A stretch of DNA of 64,000 bases, taken from NCBI GenBank assembly GCA_006546595.1, contig VIAD01000007.1, forward strand, positions 62,001 through 126,000. The letters run 5' to 3'. Below, in pieces: positions 36,034 to 46,300 of the stretch. The position numbers and the translations under genes are program-made. This DNA comes from Moraxellaceae bacterium AER2_44_116. Its GTDB lineage: Bacteria; Pseudomonadota; Gammaproteobacteria; Pseudomonadales; Moraxellaceae. The notes under the pieces are model-generated. The model made no database searches and was not told where the DNA came from. It saw only the letters and a program-made list of their open reading frames with translations. Position 1 is the stretch's first letter, and each line of letters opens with the position of its first letter.

Positions 36034-36357
36034 TTAAATTATCTTCAATCGCCATCCCTGCCGCCCTTGCCGCCCGCGTACCGCCCGCGTACCGCCCGTT
36101 AAAATAACAATATCACGTTGACTATCAAGACTCGCAATCAGATTAGCAGCTTTACCTGCTTTAGTACCGCCACCACACAACACATAAATCGGTTGCGTAA
36201 TGGATAATGTCGCTAACAATTCGGCATTGATAGTTTCTAAGGGCTGATTTTTTGCACCTTGAATATGGCCTTCGGCGTAGGCTTTGGCATCACGGACATC
36301 CCAAATAATGATATTTTTATTTACGGACAATTCAGTTACGGGGATTTCTTTAATCAT
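36034..36357 (-). CDS. Rhodanese-like protein with frameshifted C-terminus
   Basis: A 107-residue single-domain rhodanese. VIWDVRDAKAYAEGHIQGAKNQP is the standard N-terminal motif, and the active-site loop CGGGTKAGKAAN has Cys61. After LTGGTRA the reading frame leaves the family pattern and becomes RGRQGRQGWRLKII, because of an 11-bp tandem duplication. Removing one unit restores TRAARAAGMAIEDNLTP, a normal rhodanese ending, with a stop at 36026. The catalytic loop is upstream of the shift, so activity is possible but folding is doubtful. AAGGA precedes the start. The gene follows the flavodoxin gene and is probably in an operon with it. Confidence 0.85.
   Translation of the reverse strand: MIKEIPVTELSVNKNIIIWDVRDAKAYAEGHIQGAKNQPLETINAELLATLSITQPIYVLCGGGTKAGKAANLIASLDSQRDIVILTGGTRAVRGRQGRQGWRLKII
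36071..36092 (-). repeat. Two tandem 11-bp units inside the rhodanese gene
   Basis: The unit CGCCCGCGTAC (plus-strand reading) occurs at 36071-36081 and 36082-36092, with a partial third copy CGCCCG at 36093-36098. The unit length is not a multiple of three, so a change in copy number shifts the frame. Confidence 0.95.
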
Positions 36358-36372
36358 GCTTAAATCCTTGAG

Positions 36373-36918
36373 TTACAGCCAACGCAACGCTGTTCTCGCC
36401 ACATATTCACCAAACCACTCTGCTGTCCTTAAATCACCAATTGGCGGGGTAACATCAACAGGTGCACTATCCGACTGAGCCATTAAGCCCATATAACTGC
36501 CCATACGATTTAGGTCTTCTGGGGTTGTACCCGTCGGTTGTAACGGCATACCCACCCACAACATGCCATGTTGCATGGCAAATAACTGTATTTGCTGCAA
36601 CACCGCTAATTTATCGCCACTCAGTCCACCTGAGTTAGTAAAACCTGCGGCCAATTTGCCTTGCCAAAGTTGCTCTGACCATGCTTTTGAACTGGCATCC
36701 ATAAATGCTTTAAACGGTGCGGAGGCACTGCCCATATAGGTAGGACAACCCATGACTATTACATCCGCAGACGCTAAAATATCCCAATCAATGTTATCTA
36801 CCGACAATAAATAGCCATCAACTTCCGCGACTTGGCTGACACCAAGAGCAATATATTCGGCTAATTTTGCCGTATGGCCAAAACCACTGTGATAAACAAT
36901 TACAATATTTTTCGCCAT
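36373..36918 (-). CDS. Flavodoxin-family NAD(P)H-dependent oxidoreductase
   Basis: A 181-residue FMN protein of the WrbA/flavodoxin type. The phosphate-binding loop is IVIVYHSGFGHTAKLAEYI; MGCPTYMGSASAPFKAFMD and GFTNSGGLSGDKLAVLQQI are the loops that hold the flavin ring. It is about 20 residues shorter than WrbA, so the call stays at family level. It lies 19 bases after pgeF and just before the rhodanese gene, suggesting a three-gene operon. Confidence 0.85.
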   Translation of the reverse strand: MAKNIVIVYHSGFGHTAKLAEYIALGVSQVAEVDGYLLSVDNIDWDILASADVIVMGCPTYMGSASAPFKAFMDASSKAWSEQLWQGKLAAGFTNSGGLSGDKLAVLQQIQLFAMQHGMLWVGMPLQPTGTTPEDLNRMGSYMGLMAQSDSAPVDVTPPIGDLRTAEWFGEYVARTALRWL

Positions 36919-36937
36919 AAGATGCTACTAACCTAAT

Positions 36938-37699
36938 TTACGCCAACCAAATAATTGAAGCCATACGACCAGTCGTTTGCTCACGGCGATAGGAGTAAAA
37001 CCGTTCACCATCGCTGACCGTACACATTTCTCCCCCGCTAATCATGCCAATGCCTGCTTTGACTAAACGTTGTCTTGCCAGCTCGTAAATATCGGCATGA
37101 TATTTCCCATTCGCTTTGGCAACAAACGCACTAGCCGCCGATTTATCTATCTTCATAAAAGCATCACGCACTTCCGCGCCCACTTCAAAGGCATTTGCAC
37201 CGATGGCAGGCCCTAACCAACACATGACTTCCGCAGGGTTGGTGAATCTTGCCAAAGTATTTTCTAAAATACCATTACACAAACCTCGCCAACCTGCATG
37301 AGCGACTGCTACTCGGTTACCATTTCTATCACTAAAAAACACAGGCAAACAATCGGCAGTCATCACAACACAAGGCAAACCGCGATGTGTCGTGGTAACA
37401 GCATCCGCTTCGGGGACATTTTGCGCCCGAATTTTAGGCTCGCTAAAGGCATCAACCACAACGGTACCGTGTGTTTGTTGCAACCATTGTGGCGGGCCAC
37501 AAGGTGCTATTTCATTTAAGGCAGTTAATAATTTGCGGCGATTTTCAACAACCGCTACCGCATTATCGCCAACATGAAAAGCAAGGTTAAAACTATCAAA
37601 TGGCGCAACACTAACGCCACCGACGCGAGTCGTGACAATGGCACGCACATTGGTTGGTGCAGGCCATTCAGGAATAATAAAGGAGTCGATTAAACTCAT
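36938..37699 (-). CDS. pgeF: Peptidoglycan editing factor PgeF (YfiH, laccase-domain)
   Basis: A 253-residue protein with the Cu-oxidase_4 fold. In E. coli it removes peptides containing L-Ser in place of L-Ala from muropeptide precursors. Family signatures are TTRVGGVS, LQQTHGTVV, ADAVTTTHRGLPCVVMTADCLPV, VAHAGWRGL and CTVSDGERFYSYRREQTTGRMASIIWL. GAGGA lies before the ATG. In E. coli it directly follows rluD and precedes clpB; here 12.5 kb separates it from rluD. Confidence 0.94.
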   Translation of the reverse strand: MSLIDSFIIPEWPAPTNVRAIVTTRVGGVSVAPFDSFNLAFHVGDNAVAVVENRRKLLTALNEIAPCGPPQWLQQTHGTVVVDAFSEPKIRAQNVPEADAVTTTHRGLPCVVMTADCLPVFFSDRNGNRVAVAHAGWRGLCNGILENTLARFTNPAEVMCWLGPAIGANAFEVGAEVRDAFMKIDKSAASAFVAKANGKYHADIYELARQRLVKAGIGMISGGEMCTVSDGERFYSYRREQTTGRMASIIWLA

Positions 37700-37770
37700 G
37701 GGACAGTCCTCAAGATATCGTCTCAGAACGAGTTTAGGCTGTTAAAACTTATCTCATGTGTCAGTTCTAA

Positions 37771-39951
37771 CTATCTCCGACGATGCAGAGATACACTCGA
37801 AGGGCTTAACTTACCACGAACTTCAAAAAATACCTCATGGCGTGTCTGACCAGATAAGGTTTTCAGGCGCAGATGATAACGGCCTCGACGCGGTTGCCAA
37901 ACATAATTATCGTCAGCAAGCCCCAAGTCTTGTTCATTTAACCAAAAATGCAGCGTTTCGCCGCCGTGATGGGCTCGAAAATAGACTTTTTGTACAACAA
38001 CTGGCATATCAGGATCTAGGGCGATAATCGTACCGTCAACAGGATAGACAATCATCGGCGTGGTGTCCGCCTGATAACTCACCTGACGTTGCTCCGTCCC
38101 CTCAATAAACCACTCATCGTAACTGGGTTGTTGAAAACCTTCAAACGTCACGCGCTGTTGATGGACTCCATCAGGCGCAATCGGTGAAGCATTACCGACA
38201 CTATCCCCTTCCAAATAGCTGATAATACTATTCCAAACGGGGGCAGCGCCGCTAATGCCAGAGACATCACGCATTGGTAAACCTTGCATATTGCCGACCC
38301 ACACTGCCACGGTAAAATGCTGCGAAAAACCAACACACCAATTATCGCGCATGTCTTTACTCGTGCCTGTTTTGACGGCTGTCCAAAATGGGGTTGCTAA
38401 TGGATTTTCATAACCAAAAGTTAAACTACGGGCATTTCGATCACTGAGTATCGTATTAATAATAAAACTGGATTGTGACGATAAAATGCGTTTTTCGGGA
38501 GAAGTAGGCAATGAATCATCCTTTGGCAATATACGGACATCACGCCAGACACCACCATTAGCTAAACTGCGATAGGCATTGGCCAATTGCCACACCGTAA
38601 TATCAGCACCTCCTAAAGCCAAAGCATTACCATAATAATCAGGTTGCTCTTGGAGATTAAAGCCTACGTCATTGAGTAACTGCCAAAAAGGTTCAACACC
38701 GACTTTACCGAGCGTCAAGACCGCTGGCACATTGAGAGAGCTGGCCAATGCCGTACGCACAGTGACCGCCCCCTTAAAATCATGTTCATAGTTTTGGGGC
38801 ACATATAAACCCAATGGGGTACTGATATTGATCGGCGCATCGTCGATCACGGAGGCCGCAGTTAAACGGTTTTTCTCAATCGCTAAACCGTATAAAAATG
38901 GTTTTAATGTTGAACCTGCCTGACGCTGTGCTTGCACACCATCAACCCACACACTGTCTTCTACCAAGCCACTGTTAGCGACATAAGCTAAGACTTCACC
39001 CGTTTCATTATTTAACACTAAAGCCGCGCCTGCATTGGCTTTTTGACTTGCTAATGCCGCTAATTGTGTGCGGAGCGATTCATATGCATAGCGTTGCAGT
39101 TTGGCATCTATTGTAGTGGTCACGGTTTGATCGGGTTTGCTTAGTAAGCGGGAGGCTAAACTGAGAATATCTGGGCTTTCGGCAATGGGTAATTTACGAT
39201 TATTTAAACTACTATCTGCAAGTGCTGTCACTGAATCACAATCGGCCTCATAACCTGCCTTAATTAACATACAGGCTCTGGCAGCAATACGCTCCGCACG
39301 GGCGTTAGGCGCAGCTAAAAGACTCACCAACACAATACTTTCGGCACGATTCAAACCACTCGGTAATTTACCAAACAAGGCCAAACTGGCCGCGCTTACG
39401 CCTTGTAAGTCACCACGCCACATGGTTAAGTTTAAAAAAGCCTCTAAGATTTGTGTTTTTGTCCATCGCTGTTCTAAATAACTAGCGGCTTGTAACTGCT
39501 GCCATTTTCGTCCAATCGTACGGCCACCTGTTTGCCAACTTAAATTTTTATCTAATAGTGCCACTAACTGCATCGTCAACGTGCTCGCACCACGCGCTTT
39601 TTGCCCTGTCATATAGTTGGCAACAGAACGGCTAAACGCCCCCCAATCGACACCATGATGACGATAAAAATCACGGTCTTCGGTAAAAATCAGTGCGTCA
39701 ATTAAGGCGGGTGACACTTCGTTGAGCGCAGTCCAATCTAGTCGATGCTGCTCTTTGTTGATGCGTTGGCGCGTTAATACGTGACCATGACGGTCTAATA
39801 AACTGGCATACGATGACTGCCAGTTGTGTTGGACTTCGGCAAAGCTGAGGAGGTTATTTGCCGCATGCCCCATAGAGCAAAGCCCTAACCAAAGGCCAAT
39901 CAGCAGCAGTCCTTGCCATTTTTTTTGAACATCCACGTTAACAAACCCCAC
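37771..39951 (-). CDS. pbpC: Penicillin-binding protein 1C
   Basis: A 726-residue bifunctional peptidoglycan synthase. It has an N-terminal signal anchor, the glycosyltransferase domain (FTEDRDFYRHHGVDWGAFSRS, RGASTLTMQLVALL), the transpeptidase with AGSTLKPFLY (nucleophile Ser347), SLNVP and KTGTSKDMRDNWCVGF, and a C-terminal BiPBP_C beta domain. The start is a GTG at 39951 or another at 39936, which has GGGG better spaced upstream. In E. coli pbpC sits beside the thioester alpha-2-macroglobulin gene; here that gene is 3.4 kb further upstream. Confidence 0.93.
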   Translation of the reverse strand: MGFVNVDVQKKWQGLLLIGLWLGLCSMGHAANNLLSFAEVQHNWQSSYASLLDRHGHVLTRQRINKEQHRLDWTALNEVSPALIDALIFTEDRDFYRHHGVDWGAFSRSVANYMTGQKARGASTLTMQLVALLDKNLSWQTGGRTIGRKWQQLQAASYLEQRWTKTQILEAFLNLTMWRGDLQGVSAASLALFGKLPSGLNRAESIVLVSLLAAPNARAERIAARACMLIKAGYEADCDSVTALADSSLNNRKLPIAESPDILSLASRLLSKPDQTVTTTIDAKLQRYAYESLRTQLAALASQKANAGAALVLNNETGEVLAYVANSGLVEDSVWVDGVQAQRQAGSTLKPFLYGLAIEKNRLTAASVIDDAPINISTPLGLYVPQNYEHDFKGAVTVRTALASSLNVPAVLTLGKVGVEPFWQLLNDVGFNLQEQPDYYGNALALGGADITVWQLANAYRSLANGGVWRDVRILPKDDSLPTSPEKRILSSQSSFIINTILSDRNARSLTFGYENPLATPFWTAVKTGTSKDMRDNWCVGFSQHFTVAVWVGNMQGLPMRDVSGISGAAPVWNSIISYLEGDSVGNASPIAPDGVHQQRVTFEGFQQPSYDEWFIEGTEQRQVSYQADTTPMIVYPVDGTIIALDPDMPVVVQKVYFRAHHGGETLHFWLNEQDLGLADDNYVWQPRRGRYHLRLKTLSGQTRHEVFFEVRGKLSPSSVSLHRRR

Positions 39952-39957
39952 TAAATG

Positions 39958-40470
39958 CTAAGCAATTCCCGCCACACCACTGCGCTCTAACATCCGTTCA
40001 GCATCTTGTGCCATCCATGATGAAAAGGGATAAGTTGATAAATTAGAGTTGTAATATTTAGGGTCATCGGAGACTTCAACACCCACCCACACAGGTAGCT
40101 TTATCGCTTGTTCGGGTGTTTCAAGCTCTACCTCTGCAACCACCAAACCTGCATTATCACCCAAAAATTCGTCCACTTCCCAAAGTACACCCTCATAGGT
40201 AACTTTGTGGCGGATTTTCTCAATCAAGCCGCCATCACACAGTGCCAATAAGTCTTGGGCTTCGGCGACTGGAATAGGATATTCAACCTCAGCACGACTA
40301 ATACCTGTCGTTTTACCTTTGATAGTCAAAAATGCTTGATCGCCTGCCTGCCTGACGCGCACGGTTCGCATTTTGTCACGATTTAAATAGCCTTGACGAT
40401 ATAACACGCCATCGGATGTACGCCAGCCATCGCCAACCACAAGGAACTTACGTTCGATTTCTATTGCCAT
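39958..40470 (-). CDS. CYTH domain protein (probable inorganic triphosphatase)
   Basis: A 170-residue cytosolic protein. The ATG at 40470 has GAGG upstream and starts the family signature MAIEIERKFLV (EIERK metal/phosphate motif). TVRVRQAGDQAFLTIKGK supplies the basic tunnel residues, and YEVDEFLGD-type strands follow (WEVDEFLGDNAGLVVAEVELE). Short CYTH proteins of this kind hydrolyse tripolyphosphate; a cyclase role is unlikely because the adenylate cyclase here is class III. pbpC follows after 6 bases. Confidence 0.88.
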   Translation of the reverse strand: MAIEIERKFLVVGDGWRTSDGVLYRQGYLNRDKMRTVRVRQAGDQAFLTIKGKTTGISRAEVEYPIPVAEAQDLLALCDGGLIEKIRHKVTYEGVLWEVDEFLGDNAGLVVAEVELETPEQAIKLPVWVGVEVSDDPKYYNSNLSTYPFSSWMAQDAERMLERSGVAGIA

Positions 40471-40596
40471 GTGAATTTCCTCATTTATCACTCATTCTGC
40501 CATCGCTAAAGCACAAAACCATTTCTTGCATTCCCTTATATCTTCATTATATTAACGCGTCTCATCGACCTGATATTACTGAGAGTGTTAAGCACC

Positions 40597-41343
40597 ATGA
40601 CTCGTTGGAAAGCCTCGTTTATTCATTTACTGATTAGTCTCGCGGTAGTTGGCAGTGTCGCAGCTTACATTATTTACTTTTGGTATCCATTAGCATTAAT
40701 TCCTATGGCCAAGGCTGATAAGTTACTCGGCCTAGTCGGAGGCATAGACTTAATTGTTGGTCCCCTACTCACACTGCTCGTCTATAAAACGGGCAAAGCG
40801 ACTCTAAAGATGGATCTAACGGTAATCGCACTCATACAGGCAGCCTTTCTCTCAATAGGCTTGTACACCATGTTTATGTCTCGTCCTGTCTTTATCGTAG
40901 CCTCCTCAAGAGGTTTCGATTTAGTCTTTGCTCCTGATATTGCAGCACAGCGATTAGCACAAGCGCAGATACCCCAATACAAAACATTGAGCATTACGAA
41001 ACCTAAACTGGTCGGCGTTAAAATGCCAACCGATCCTAACGAACAAATGCGTATTATCAATTCAGCACTTGCAGGACTAGGCGACTTACAAATGATGCCC
41101 GAATATTATGTGGAATACTCAGAAATGATTCCCGATATTTTAGCCAACTCACAGCCTTTGAAAGCGAATGCACATATTTCCGCTCAAGCAATTACTCGCA
41201 TGGCTACTGCTGCCAAAGCTTATGGCCGCAACCCTGATGAGGTGCATTTTATGCCATTGGGTAGTTCTCGCGGACTGGCTATGATGTTAGTAGATGCTAA
41301 AACAGGCCAAATAGTGGGGCCCGTGGCATTCCCTCGCAAATAG
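40597..41343 (+). CDS. TfpX/TfpZ-type pilin accessory protein
   Basis: A 248-residue inner-membrane protein. Three or four hydrophobic helices occupy residues 1-110: FIHLLISLAVVGSVAAYIIYFWYP, LLGLVGGIDLIVGPLLTLLVYK and a third around 75-100. A soluble domain follows. The pattern matches TfpX/TfpZ proteins, which modulate type IV pilin surface display in Acinetobacter and Pseudomonas. Those genes normally sit directly after a major pilin gene, but no pilin gene is near this one. The ATG at 40597 is preferred over a GTG 12 bases earlier that has GAGA directly against it. Confidence 0.8.
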   Translation: MTRWKASFIHLLISLAVVGSVAAYIIYFWYPLALIPMAKADKLLGLVGGIDLIVGPLLTLLVYKTGKATLKMDLTVIALIQAAFLSIGLYTMFMSRPVFIVASSRGFDLVFAPDIAAQRLAQAQIPQYKTLSITKPKLVGVKMPTDPNEQMRIINSALAGLGDLQMMPEYYVEYSEMIPDILANSQPLKANAHISAQAITRMATAAKAYGRNPDEVHFMPLGSSRGLAMMLVDAKTGQIVGPVAFPRK

Positions 41344-41363
41344 TCTATGTTCTATCCAAAAGT

Positions 41364-41390
41364 TCAATGGCGGGATATACCCGCCATTGA
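41364..41390. terminator. Hairpin between convergent pilin-accessory and acyl-CoA synthetase genes
   Basis: A perfect 11-bp stem (TCAATGGCGGG / CCCGCCATTGA) with an ATATA loop, 20 bases after one stop and 26 bases after the other. No long T-run follows on either strand, so it is a probable but imperfect bidirectional terminator. Confidence 0.6.
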
Positions 41391-41416
41391 TGTTTAACAC
41401 GTCATTTCCTATTTGA

Positions 41417-43108
41417 TTATTCCCAAATCACTCGTTGCTTCATACCCAACCATTTTTCAGCATTCGCTAAATAACGGTCTTCAATGATGTTACGTTTGAT
41501 TTTCATGGTCGGTGTTAAGAAGCCGTTTTCCATCGTCCATTGGTCTTTAACAACAACAACATAATCCATGCGCTCGTGGTCTTCTAAGGTTTCATTGACT
41601 GACTTCAACAACTCTTTGAACTCTGCTGCCAAGGTTTCTTTATCCAACTCGCCACGCTGTAGCTCTTTCATAGCGTCTAAAGACAACATCAATAACGCAA
41701 AGGGTTGTGGCTCGCCTGAGCCTGTCGCGCACACCACTTCAATTTTTGGGTGGTTATTGAGTTTATTTTCAATTGGTGCTGGAGCAACGTATTTGCCTTT
41801 GCTCGTTTTGAATAACTCTTTAACACGACCTGTAATTCTTAGGCGACCTTTTTCGTCAATTTCACCCCGATCACCTGTTTTGAAGTAACCATCATCGGTC
41901 ATTTCTTCGGCCATTTTCTCAGGCATTTTGAAATAACCAATCATTTGTGCAGGACTTTTGACCTGAATTTCGCCGTTATCGGCAATACGATGGTCAACAC
42001 CGGGGTTCACCGAACCGACATAACCCACGCGCACTTCATTGGGTTTGCAAGCATGAGAATAGGCAAAGTTTTCGGACATGCCATAGACATCTAACAACTC
42101 TAAGCCAAGATTACGATACCATTCAATAATGTGTGGCGGTAATGGCGCAGAACCTGTCAACGCAGTACGCACTTTGTCCATACCTAATTGGCTGAGAATT
42201 TTCTTTTTGACGATTTTGCCTAAAATTGGCAAGCTGAATAACAACTTCTGCTTTTTCATTGGCATCTTTTCGCTGACACCTAAGAAAAACTTCGTCCATA
42301 ACCGTGGCACAGAGAAGAAAATTGTCGGTTGGGCGCGTTGTAAGTCTTTTTGGAAGGTTTCTAAACCCTCGGAGAAAAAGACATGAAAACCAAAATATAA
42401 CGACATGGTTTCAACGGCGGCACGTTCGGCAACGTGCGCCAAAGGCAAGTAAGACAACATACGGTCTTGATTGCTAAAGCCCCAAATTTCTTCCATGCCG
42501 CTAGTAATAACAATCATAGTACGGAAGCTATGTAATACACCTTTAGGACGACCTGTACTACCTGAAGTATAAACAATCGTTGAAATATCGTCTAACTCAG
42601 GCATTTTTGGGTTTTTGAGCGGTTCGTTTTTAGCAACAATATCTATCCATTGAGGCTTATCCGCCAACATTGCTGGGGATAATGGCGTGGCTATAACTGG
42701 TAAATCTTTTGGAATAACACCTTTTATCTCATTCCATCCATCACCTTTACCGTCCATTTTGCCAACAATTAATGCTTTGGCTTCACTGTGTTCAAAAATA
42801 TATTCGGCTGTTTCGCCATTAAGTGTTGGATAAAGCGGCACAGTGACATGACCCGCCATCCAAATGGCTAAGTCAGCCATAATCCAATGCGCGGAGTTAC
42901 GGCCTAATAAAGCAATATTACTTTTAGGGGGAAGATTTAAACTTTGAATATAAGTCGCGACACGACGAACTTCGTCACCGACTTGTTGCCACGTAAAGTT
43001 TTTAACGACGCCGTCGCCATAAGGCTGTGTTAAATACACACCGCTAGGCGTATTTTTTTCCCAATACAATAGGCAATGTAATAGGGTCTTTTTTTCGACA
43101 TTTGTCAT
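41417..43108 (-). CDS. AMP-binding long-chain acyl-CoA synthetase family protein
   Basis: A 563-residue adenylate-forming enzyme. The P-loop-like A3 motif is IVYTSGSTGRPKGVLHS, with LTGSAPLPPHIIEWYRNLGLELLDVYGMSE, GYFKTGDRGEIDEKGRLRITGRVKELFKTSKGKYVAP further on. The last motif is typical of the FadD15/ACSBG-like long-chain group. It activates a fatty acid to acyl-AMP and then acyl-CoA in the cytosol or at the membrane. GAGAGGA precedes the start. It lies 197 bases after the macroglobulin gene. Confidence 0.93.
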   Translation of the reverse strand: MTNVEKKTLLHCLLYWEKNTPSGVYLTQPYGDGVVKNFTWQQVGDEVRRVATYIQSLNLPPKSNIALLGRNSAHWIMADLAIWMAGHVTVPLYPTLNGETAEYIFEHSEAKALIVGKMDGKGDGWNEIKGVIPKDLPVIATPLSPAMLADKPQWIDIVAKNEPLKNPKMPELDDISTIVYTSGSTGRPKGVLHSFRTMIVITSGMEEIWGFSNQDRMLSYLPLAHVAERAAVETMSLYFGFHVFFSEGLETFQKDLQRAQPTIFFSVPRLWTKFFLGVSEKMPMKKQKLLFSLPILGKIVKKKILSQLGMDKVRTALTGSAPLPPHIIEWYRNLGLELLDVYGMSENFAYSHACKPNEVRVGYVGSVNPGVDHRIADNGEIQVKSPAQMIGYFKMPEKMAEEMTDDGYFKTGDRGEIDEKGRLRITGRVKELFKTSKGKYVAPAPIENKLNNHPKIEVVCATGSGEPQPFALLMLSLDAMKELQRGELDKETLAAEFKELLKSVNETLEDHERMDYVVVVKDQWTMENGFLTPTMKIKRNIIEDRYLANAEKWLGMKQRVIWE

Positions 43109-43218
43109 TTTTTATGTCCTCTCGTCCTGATAAAGCATTAGGCTTTGTGCGTTGGTATTTATTAATAATGACGTGAAGACTACCATTGACCGCGCGTAGA
43201 GAAAAGAGAAAATAACTA

Positions 43219-43251
43219 AGAGAGTATGAATACAACGGCAACATACTCTCT
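43219..43251 (-). terminator. Possible terminator after the alpha-2-macroglobulin gene
   Basis: AGAGAGTATG (43219-43228) and CATACTCTCT (43242-43251) form a 10-bp stem with a 13-base loop. On the minus strand it is followed by a loosely T-rich stretch. It lies about 55 bases past the macroglobulin stop. Confidence 0.45.
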
Positions 43252-43305
43252 ACATCCGACGTGTTTACCGAAGACACATCCAGTCAACACTACAACATCC
43301 GTTTA

Positions 43306-46300
43306 TTACGGCTTCACCACCATCACATCATTCGGTTTTAGACCATAGACATCGGGCGCATACATCGCCTCTACGCGCGTGGCAGGTAATTGAAACTCGC
43401 CTGCTTGGTTTAAACGTAAGGTATAACTGTTTTGCCATGAAGCCTTGTAAGGCAAATATTCATAATAGGCGCGATAAGCGTCTGCCGCATATTCAACATA
43501 GACAGGCCACCATTTATTCGTGCCTGTATCCAATAATTGACTATCGCGTTTTAAGCCACGGCCTAATAAGACCGCACCTGAAGGAATCGGGTCATTGACC
43601 ACCACCCAACCCATGTCTTGTTGTGAGTAAGCATTCAACTCAATACGCATAACATCACCAATATGCCACTCACCTTTAACTTTTTGTGTCACAGGAACAA
43701 TGGTTTTGGTGATGCTAAAACCTTTGTTAATCGTCTTGGTGATCGGCACACGCGCCGCCGCCGATATTCGCACCCACGGCTTACCCATGCCTTGATGGTC
43801 AACGGTCAAGGTGCTGGCTTGCTTTGGCCACGCCAGCATTAAGTCGGGTTCGTTGGGATTGTTTTCGCTTTGTTGTCCTGCACTGGCGGCTTGACTGCTT
43901 GGCCATGTAAACGGGGCTTTAATCGCGCCGACTTGTGCCGTAGTCACACCACTAACGACAGAGCTGTTGTTATTAAAACGGGTAAAGACAATGCCGCCCC
44001 ACAAATTACTTTGTGTACCTTGCCAATGACCGTGCTGTTGATAACCTAATAAACCACGTACCATCAATGGTAGATCGTCTTGCCATGCTTTGTCGTTTAA
44101 CACCGCCAAAATCAAACGCGCTTGTAGTAATTCGTTGCTGTCATACCACCACCAACGTTCTTTACTACTTTTTAGACGCATGATCGTGCCGCCTGACTGC
44201 ACTAATTGCGCTTTTAATAACTGGTGAACTTGAGCCAGTCTTTCCGCCCGTTTAGGCACATTCGGCGCAGCTTGTAGCAACTCTAGCCAATCAATGAGAA
44301 TATGATTCGGCCATTTTGCAGGTTCTAAACGTAAGTTATCGAGCAATGTCGGCTTAAAGCGACCATATTGCGCCAAGATACTCGCGACTTCTAATTGCCG
44401 TTGCACCGCATCAAAGTTTTCTTCATAAATCCAATAACGGTAGATTTGGGCATCTAGGCGATGTTCGGCATAGGCTTGCAAGGCATCGAGCATTTTATTG
44501 CGGCTGTCTTCGGGAATTGGCCACTGCAACGCTTTCGCCAAACGTAAAACATGTGCCGTCAAAAAGGACGAGCCTGCGCTCTCGCCATTACTGGGATAAA
44601 ACTTCGCTAAACCGTCTTTATCTAAATACGTCGGCAAATCACCCATGATGGTTGACCATACTGACTTATCTTGCAAGCCCGCAGCGGCGGTGGTTTTTTG
44701 CTCTAAACAAGCATAGGGATAATAGCTAAACCATTTTTTAACGGGCCCTAGAGTGCCGCCTAAATTGGGTTGAACGTCAATTTGCAGTTGACTCCCTTCT
44801 AAGGCATTGGCAGGCAACGAGGCTATTGGTTCACTAAATGGTTGGTCTTGTAGTTGGGTTAATGTCGTTTGTAATAACTGCAACGGCACGGAGGGCAAGA
44901 CTTTTTGACTGACTTTTAATTTGTCGCTGTACTGTTGACCTTGCGCGCTGATTTGCCATGTTAAAACACCCATATCACGCGGCACAATGACGGGAATGGT
45001 GACTAATTGTGAGGAGTTCGCTGCTAACGTCAAACGAGTCTTGAAGGGTGCTTTTAAGGCAGGAGACTCAACGTTAACGTCGATAGTATCAGCCTGTTCA
45101 CTGCTATTACGCACAGTAAATTCGGCTTGATAATTATCACCATCACGCACCGTTAATGGCAGACCGCTTAATACTTGTACTTCTTGACTACTGCGGAAAC
45201 TCTGGCTACCTGTACCAAACTGTTCGCGTGAACTGGCAATGGCCACCACTTTAAAGCTGGTTAAAGAATCATTGATCGGCACAGTAAAATGCGCAAATCC
45301 TTGAGCATCAACAGGCGCACTGGCTTGCCATAATAACAAGGTATCAAACAATTCACGGGTTGAACCGCCACGACCACCGCCGCCACCACTAGGCAAAGCT
45401 TTTTTACCAAAGTGACGTTTACCCACCACTTGCAATTGATTAGTAGCAGTATTGATACCATAAGCACGCTCTAACATCATCGACGGTAATACGTCCCACG
45501 ATTTGTTATCGGCCAACTCTAATAAAGCTTCGTCAACGACGGCTAAGGTAATTTCGGTATTCGCGGGTAACTCGCTACGACCTTTAGCAGGCGAGACTTT
45601 CACCGTCACTTGGGCTTGTTCTTTCGGGTGATACACGGCTTTATCGGTACTGACATCTACCCCTAACTTAAAGCCTTCCCAACCGACTTTTAGCTCAGCA
45701 ATACCCATCTTAAAGGCGGGTTTACCTAAATCAACCAACGCCGTTGCCTGAATGTCATTACTACGGCCACGCACCACAAACACCGAAACATAAACATTGG
45801 GCGAGTATTCGCCTTTAATCGGCACATCAACTACTGGCTCTTTACCCGATAATGGCACAACAAAACTTTCCATGATGCCGTCACGCTCTACTGCGACTAA
45901 CGCCGTTGCTTCACGGAACGGCATCCGCACTTGTAGATGAGCCACGTCACCTGTTTGATAGTTCTTTTTATCGGCAATAACATCAATACGGTCATCATTA
46001 CCTTGGTCAAACCACCAATCATCACCGCCACCAACCCAAACACTGGTTTGAGTGGCCGCTTGATGACCTTGGGCATCGGTACTAATGGCTGTTAACTGTA
46101 ACTCACCCGATGTTTTTAACGGCAAAACACACAGTAATCGCCCTTGGGCATTGGTTTGAGTGCCACAATTAACAGTAATCGGTGTTTTTACGGGCGTGGT
46201 ATCGTAAGAGTAATAACCGCCTAAAGTGCGTTTACGATGAGTATCATAACGAATCATTTCGCCTTTGATAGTGATCGGCGTATTAGGTGCTAACTGCTGT

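Noticed and set aside
36071..36098. 11-bp repeats as the start of a CRISPR-like or longer tandem array
   Set aside because: Only two full copies without spacers, inside a coding region; better explained as a slippage duplication.
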